DNA from: AVCC01 sp039920865
GTDB lineage: Bacteria; Pseudomonadota; Gammaproteobacteria; Burkholderiales; Burkholderiaceae_D
Direction: 5' to 3'
Length of the DNA: 37,832 bases
NCBI GenBank assembly: GCA_039920865.1
Contig: JBDSCZ010000271.1
Span: forward strand, 1 to 37,832
Part shown: positions 35,034 to 37,832 of the stretch, piece by piece
Numbering within the stretch: the stretch's first letter is position 1
How the letters are laid out: each line of letters begins with the position of its first letter
The notes under the pieces: generated by a model
The model's database searches: none
Told to the model about the DNA's origin: nothing
What the model saw: only the letters and a program-made list of their open reading frames with translations
Translations under genes and position numbers: made by a program

Positions 35034-35294
35034 TGCACGCTGCACTGAAAATATACTGGATAATGTATTTTTAAAGCCGCACTGTATTTATGCGGGAAAT
35101 GCACATAAAACCTACATACCCAGCTATCTACAATAAACTCGAGGTTTACCGATAGCGCCGGCAGATCATCCCATCTTGATATATCAAAATCAGTCGAACT
35201 TATTAGCACCTACACTTTCCAATTATCCGATGACCTGCCTGACCGCAATGAAATTTTGACACGCAATTGACTCTTGATACCAGCGAACCGTGAT
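35034..35294. other. Upstream region of rpoH, without a gene
   Basis: The ftsX-rpoH gap of about 350 bp contains element copy C (35052-35121), AT-rich sequence with TTGACA-like words at 35256 and 35267, and the CIRCE operator (35295-35321). No RNA or peptide gene was recognised. Confidence 0.5.
35052..35121 (-). repeat. Interspersed element, copy C (between ftsX and rpoH)
   Basis: On the minus strand GGGTAT (35121-35116), N19, CCCGC (35096-35092), N22, AATAC (35069-35065), N8, GTATA (35056-35052). All distances equal those of copies A and B. The GGGTAT end faces rpoH, 266 bp away. Confidence 0.68.
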
Positions 35295-35321
35295 TTAGCA
35301 CTCTCCTACTGAGAGTGCTAA
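35295..35321 (+). promoter_or_regulatory. CIRCE element (HrcA operator) upstream of rpoH
   Basis: TTAGCACTC-N9-GAGTGCTAA is a perfect match to the CIRCE consensus recognised by the heat-shock repressor HrcA. It ends 66 bp before the rpoH start codon and overlaps or adjoins a likely promoter (TAATAT at 35319-35324 as a possible -10). It predicts that HrcA, better known for groESL, also controls the sigma-32 gene here. Confidence 0.93.
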
Positions 35322-35387
35322 TATAGAGTCAGAGTTTGCTTTGTATGCTGTCGGGCAATTTCTACATTTGCAATGTGAGGAGAAAGA

Positions 35388-36296
<909 letters not shown>

Positions 36297-36318
36297 TTGA
36301 TAGCCTAGGCTTAACTTT

Positions 36319-36347
36319 AAAAAGCGCTCTTCGGAGCGCTTTTTTTT
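36319..36347. terminator. Bidirectional terminator with UUCG loop
   Basis: AAAAAGCGCTC and GAGCGCTTTTTTT form a perfect stem closed by the stable TTCG tetraloop, between convergent rpoH and the SCO1 gene. Confidence 0.94.
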
Positions 36348-36375
36348 GATTGAAAACGCATCGTCACAGCATCGA

Positions 36376-37008
36376 TTATTGCAGCAGCAACTTCAAATCG
36401 CTGACAATCGGCGCGACACCTTGTCCGTGCCGGATGAACAGGCGCATCCGACCTTGGGGATCGAACACGTAGCTGCCGGCGGTATGATCCATCGTGTAGG
36501 TGCCAGGTTCTTTGCCTGGCACTTTTTGATAAAAGATACGAAAATCCTTGGCTATTTTTTCAGTGGCAGCCTTGTCACCGAGCATGCCCAGAAAGCGCGG
36601 ATCGAAAGCCGGCACATATTGCGACAGTAACGCTTGCGTGTCGCGCTCCGGATCAATCGTCACGAACAGCACCTGCACGCGATCCGACAATGGCCCCAGT
36701 TCCTGCATGACGCTGGCCATTTCTGCCATGGTGGTCGGGCAAACGTCGGGGCACTGGGTGTATCCGAAGAACATCACTACTGCCTTACCCTTAAAATCGG
36801 CCAAAGTGCGCGTTTTGCCATGATGGTCAGTCAGCGCAAAATCCTTGGCGTAATCGATGCCGGTGATATCGGTATTCTGGAATGCAACTTTGTCAGAAGA
36901 TAACAAACTCTGTAATCTTGCCGACAGCGGTTTGTCGCCGCAGGCGGTCAATGCAAGGGTGGCAGCAAAAAGGGCAATCAACGTACGTGAGGCAGGAAAT
37001 AATCGCAT
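36376..37008 (-). CDS. SCO1/SenC family copper chaperone, lipoprotein
   Basis: This protein has 210 residues from MRLFPASRTLIALF; the ATG at 37008 leads directly into a lipoprotein signal with lipobox LTAC (Cys23). A thioredoxin-like domain carries the copper-binding CPDVC (C86, C90) and the later His in MDHTAG (H175). Sco proteins deliver copper to the CuA site of cytochrome c oxidase at the outer face of the inner membrane. Its start lies 4 nt from the end of the heme O synthase gene, fitting an oxidase-assembly operon. Confidence 0.94.
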   Translation of the reverse strand: MRLFPASRTLIALFAATLALTACGDKPLSARLQSLLSSDKVAFQNTDITGIDYAKDFALTDHHGKTRTLADFKGKAVVMFFGYTQCPDVCPTTMAEMASVMQELGPLSDRVQVLFVTIDPERDTQALLSQYVPAFDPRFLGMLGDKAATEKIAKDFRIFYQKVPGKEPGTYTMDHTAGSYVFDPQGRMRLFIRHGQGVAPIVSDLKLLLQ

Positions 37009-37012
37009 GGGT

Positions 37013-37832
37013 TCAGAATAGTAAATAGTGATCGAGCAACAGCGCGGCAAACAGCAGCGATAGATAAATAATCGAATAAGTAAACGTTTTGCGCGCCAGC
37101 AGATCGTTGTAATGGCGATAAATCCGCCATGCGTACCACAGAAAAATGGCACCCAATATTAGCGCACTGACCAGATAAATCAAGCCGCTCATGCGCACCG
37201 CATACGGCAAAGTGGTGGTGGCAACCAGTATTATTGTATATAACCAGACGTGAAAGCCGGTGAATTCCATGCCATGGGTAATCGGCAGCATCGGCAATCC
37301 AGACTTTGCATAATCATCGCGCCGATACATCGCAAGCGCCCAGAAATGCGGCGGCGTCCAGACGAAAATAATCAATACTAGCAACCATGCCTGCATTGGC
37401 ACATCATTGGCTATTGCTGCCCAGCCGAGCGCAGGCGGCATCGCACCGGACAAGCCTCCAATGACGATGTTTTGCGGTGTCGCCGGTTTCAGAATGATGG
37501 TGTAAACCACCGCATACCCGACAAAAGTGGCGAAAGTCAGTCACATCGTCAACGGATTGACCAGGTTATATAGCACCAGCATGCCAATACCGCCAAGAAC
37601 GCCGGAAAAAACCAGCGTTTGCGGAACCGTAATGGCACCGTTGGCGCTCGGCCGGCGGGCGGTGCGGGCCATGCGCGCATCGATTTCACGCTCCACCAGA
37701 CAGTTGACCGCGAATGCCGCCCCTGCCAGCAACCAGATACCGACCGTCGCAGCAATCACGACTTTCCAGTCTGGCAAATCAGGAGTCGCCAGAAACATGC
37801 CTATCACTGCGCAAAACACAGCCAGTTGTGTG
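37013..37832 (-). pseudogene. ctaB: Heme O synthase (protoheme IX farnesyltransferase) with in-frame TGA; N-terminus off right edge
   Basis: Reading leftward from the right edge gives TQLAVFCAVIGMFLATP, then NCLVEREIDARMARTARRP with the prenyltransferase Asp-rich motif, then YNLVNPLTM followed by a TGA (37543-37541). The same frame continues LTFATFVGYAVVYT, TPQNIVIGGLSGAMPP, WTPPHFWALAMYRRDDY and LPMLPITHG to a normal stop at 37013. Homologues (E. coli CyoE: NPLACWLG) have Trp where the TGA stands. The enzyme farnesylates heme B for cytochrome oxidase. Everything except this one codon looks intact, so the cause is a nonsense change or a sequencing error. CtaB and CyoE are both names for this family. 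Confidence 0.82.

Noticed and set aside
37013..37510. Separate short heme O synthase gene starting at the internal GTG
   Set aside because: The frame is continuous with the upstream part apart from one TGA, so it is the C-terminal part of a broken gene, not an independent one.

Overview
The window looks like chromosome from a betaproteobacterium of the order Burkholderiales, probably family Oxalobacteraceae. This is inferred from the protein families and gene order (ftsY-ftsE-ftsX-rpoH, paired M16 peptidases-rsmD-coaD-ferredoxin, and SCO1 next to heme O synthase); no search was run. A lipid-anchored ice-binding protein of the DUF3494 family hints at a cold or ice-associated habitat.

Left edge (1-1070): the first 45 codons of a leftward tyrosine-recombinase integrase lie next to a 3' fragment of tRNA-Phe (about 301-348) that has no 5' half. 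This is best read as the attachment junction of an element extending off the left end. Chromosomal genes resume with a DUF2058 (YaiL-like) protein.

Envelope block (1570-5670): two small secreted proteins (one with Asp-rich repeats, one with a duplicated helical unit), a DUF3617 protein, a Tat-type M15/DUF882 peptidase, and a convergent pair made of an L,D-transpeptidase and an anchored M23 peptidase. Next come osmC with a sugar-dehydrogenase-like lipoprotein (6371-8179), ychF, and convergent glk. A long intergenic region with one repeat copy and two possible tiny genes precedes a PHB-depolymerase-family esterase and an overlapping YihY/BrkB membrane protein. A solitary LivJ/LivK-type binding protein and the ice-binding lipoprotein follow.

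Central sugar block (17031-26713): glycerate 2-kinase, then edd-eda transcribed leftward and pgi-SMP30-zwf-hexR transcribed rightward from a shared 250-bp control region holding a palindrome of the HexR type. Together with glk this gives a glucose route through the Entner-Doudoroff pathway. The usual 6-phosphogluconolactonase (pgl) is absent, and an SMP-30-type lactonase sits in its place.

Right block (26812-37832): a MOSC protein, ferredoxin, coaD, rsmD, an inactive and an active M16 peptidase, ftsY, ftsE, ftsX, rpoH, SCO1/SenC and heme O synthase. The rpoH promoter region carries a perfect CIRCE (HrcA) operator. The heme O synthase reading frame is broken by a TGA at a position where homologues carry Trp.

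The least explained structure is a family of roughly 80-bp intergenic elements near glk, zwf, rsmD and between ftsX and rpoH, with a half copy beyond eda. They share short blocks at exactly conserved spacing although the bases between have diverged. In all four full copies the same end faces the start codon of the nearby gene.
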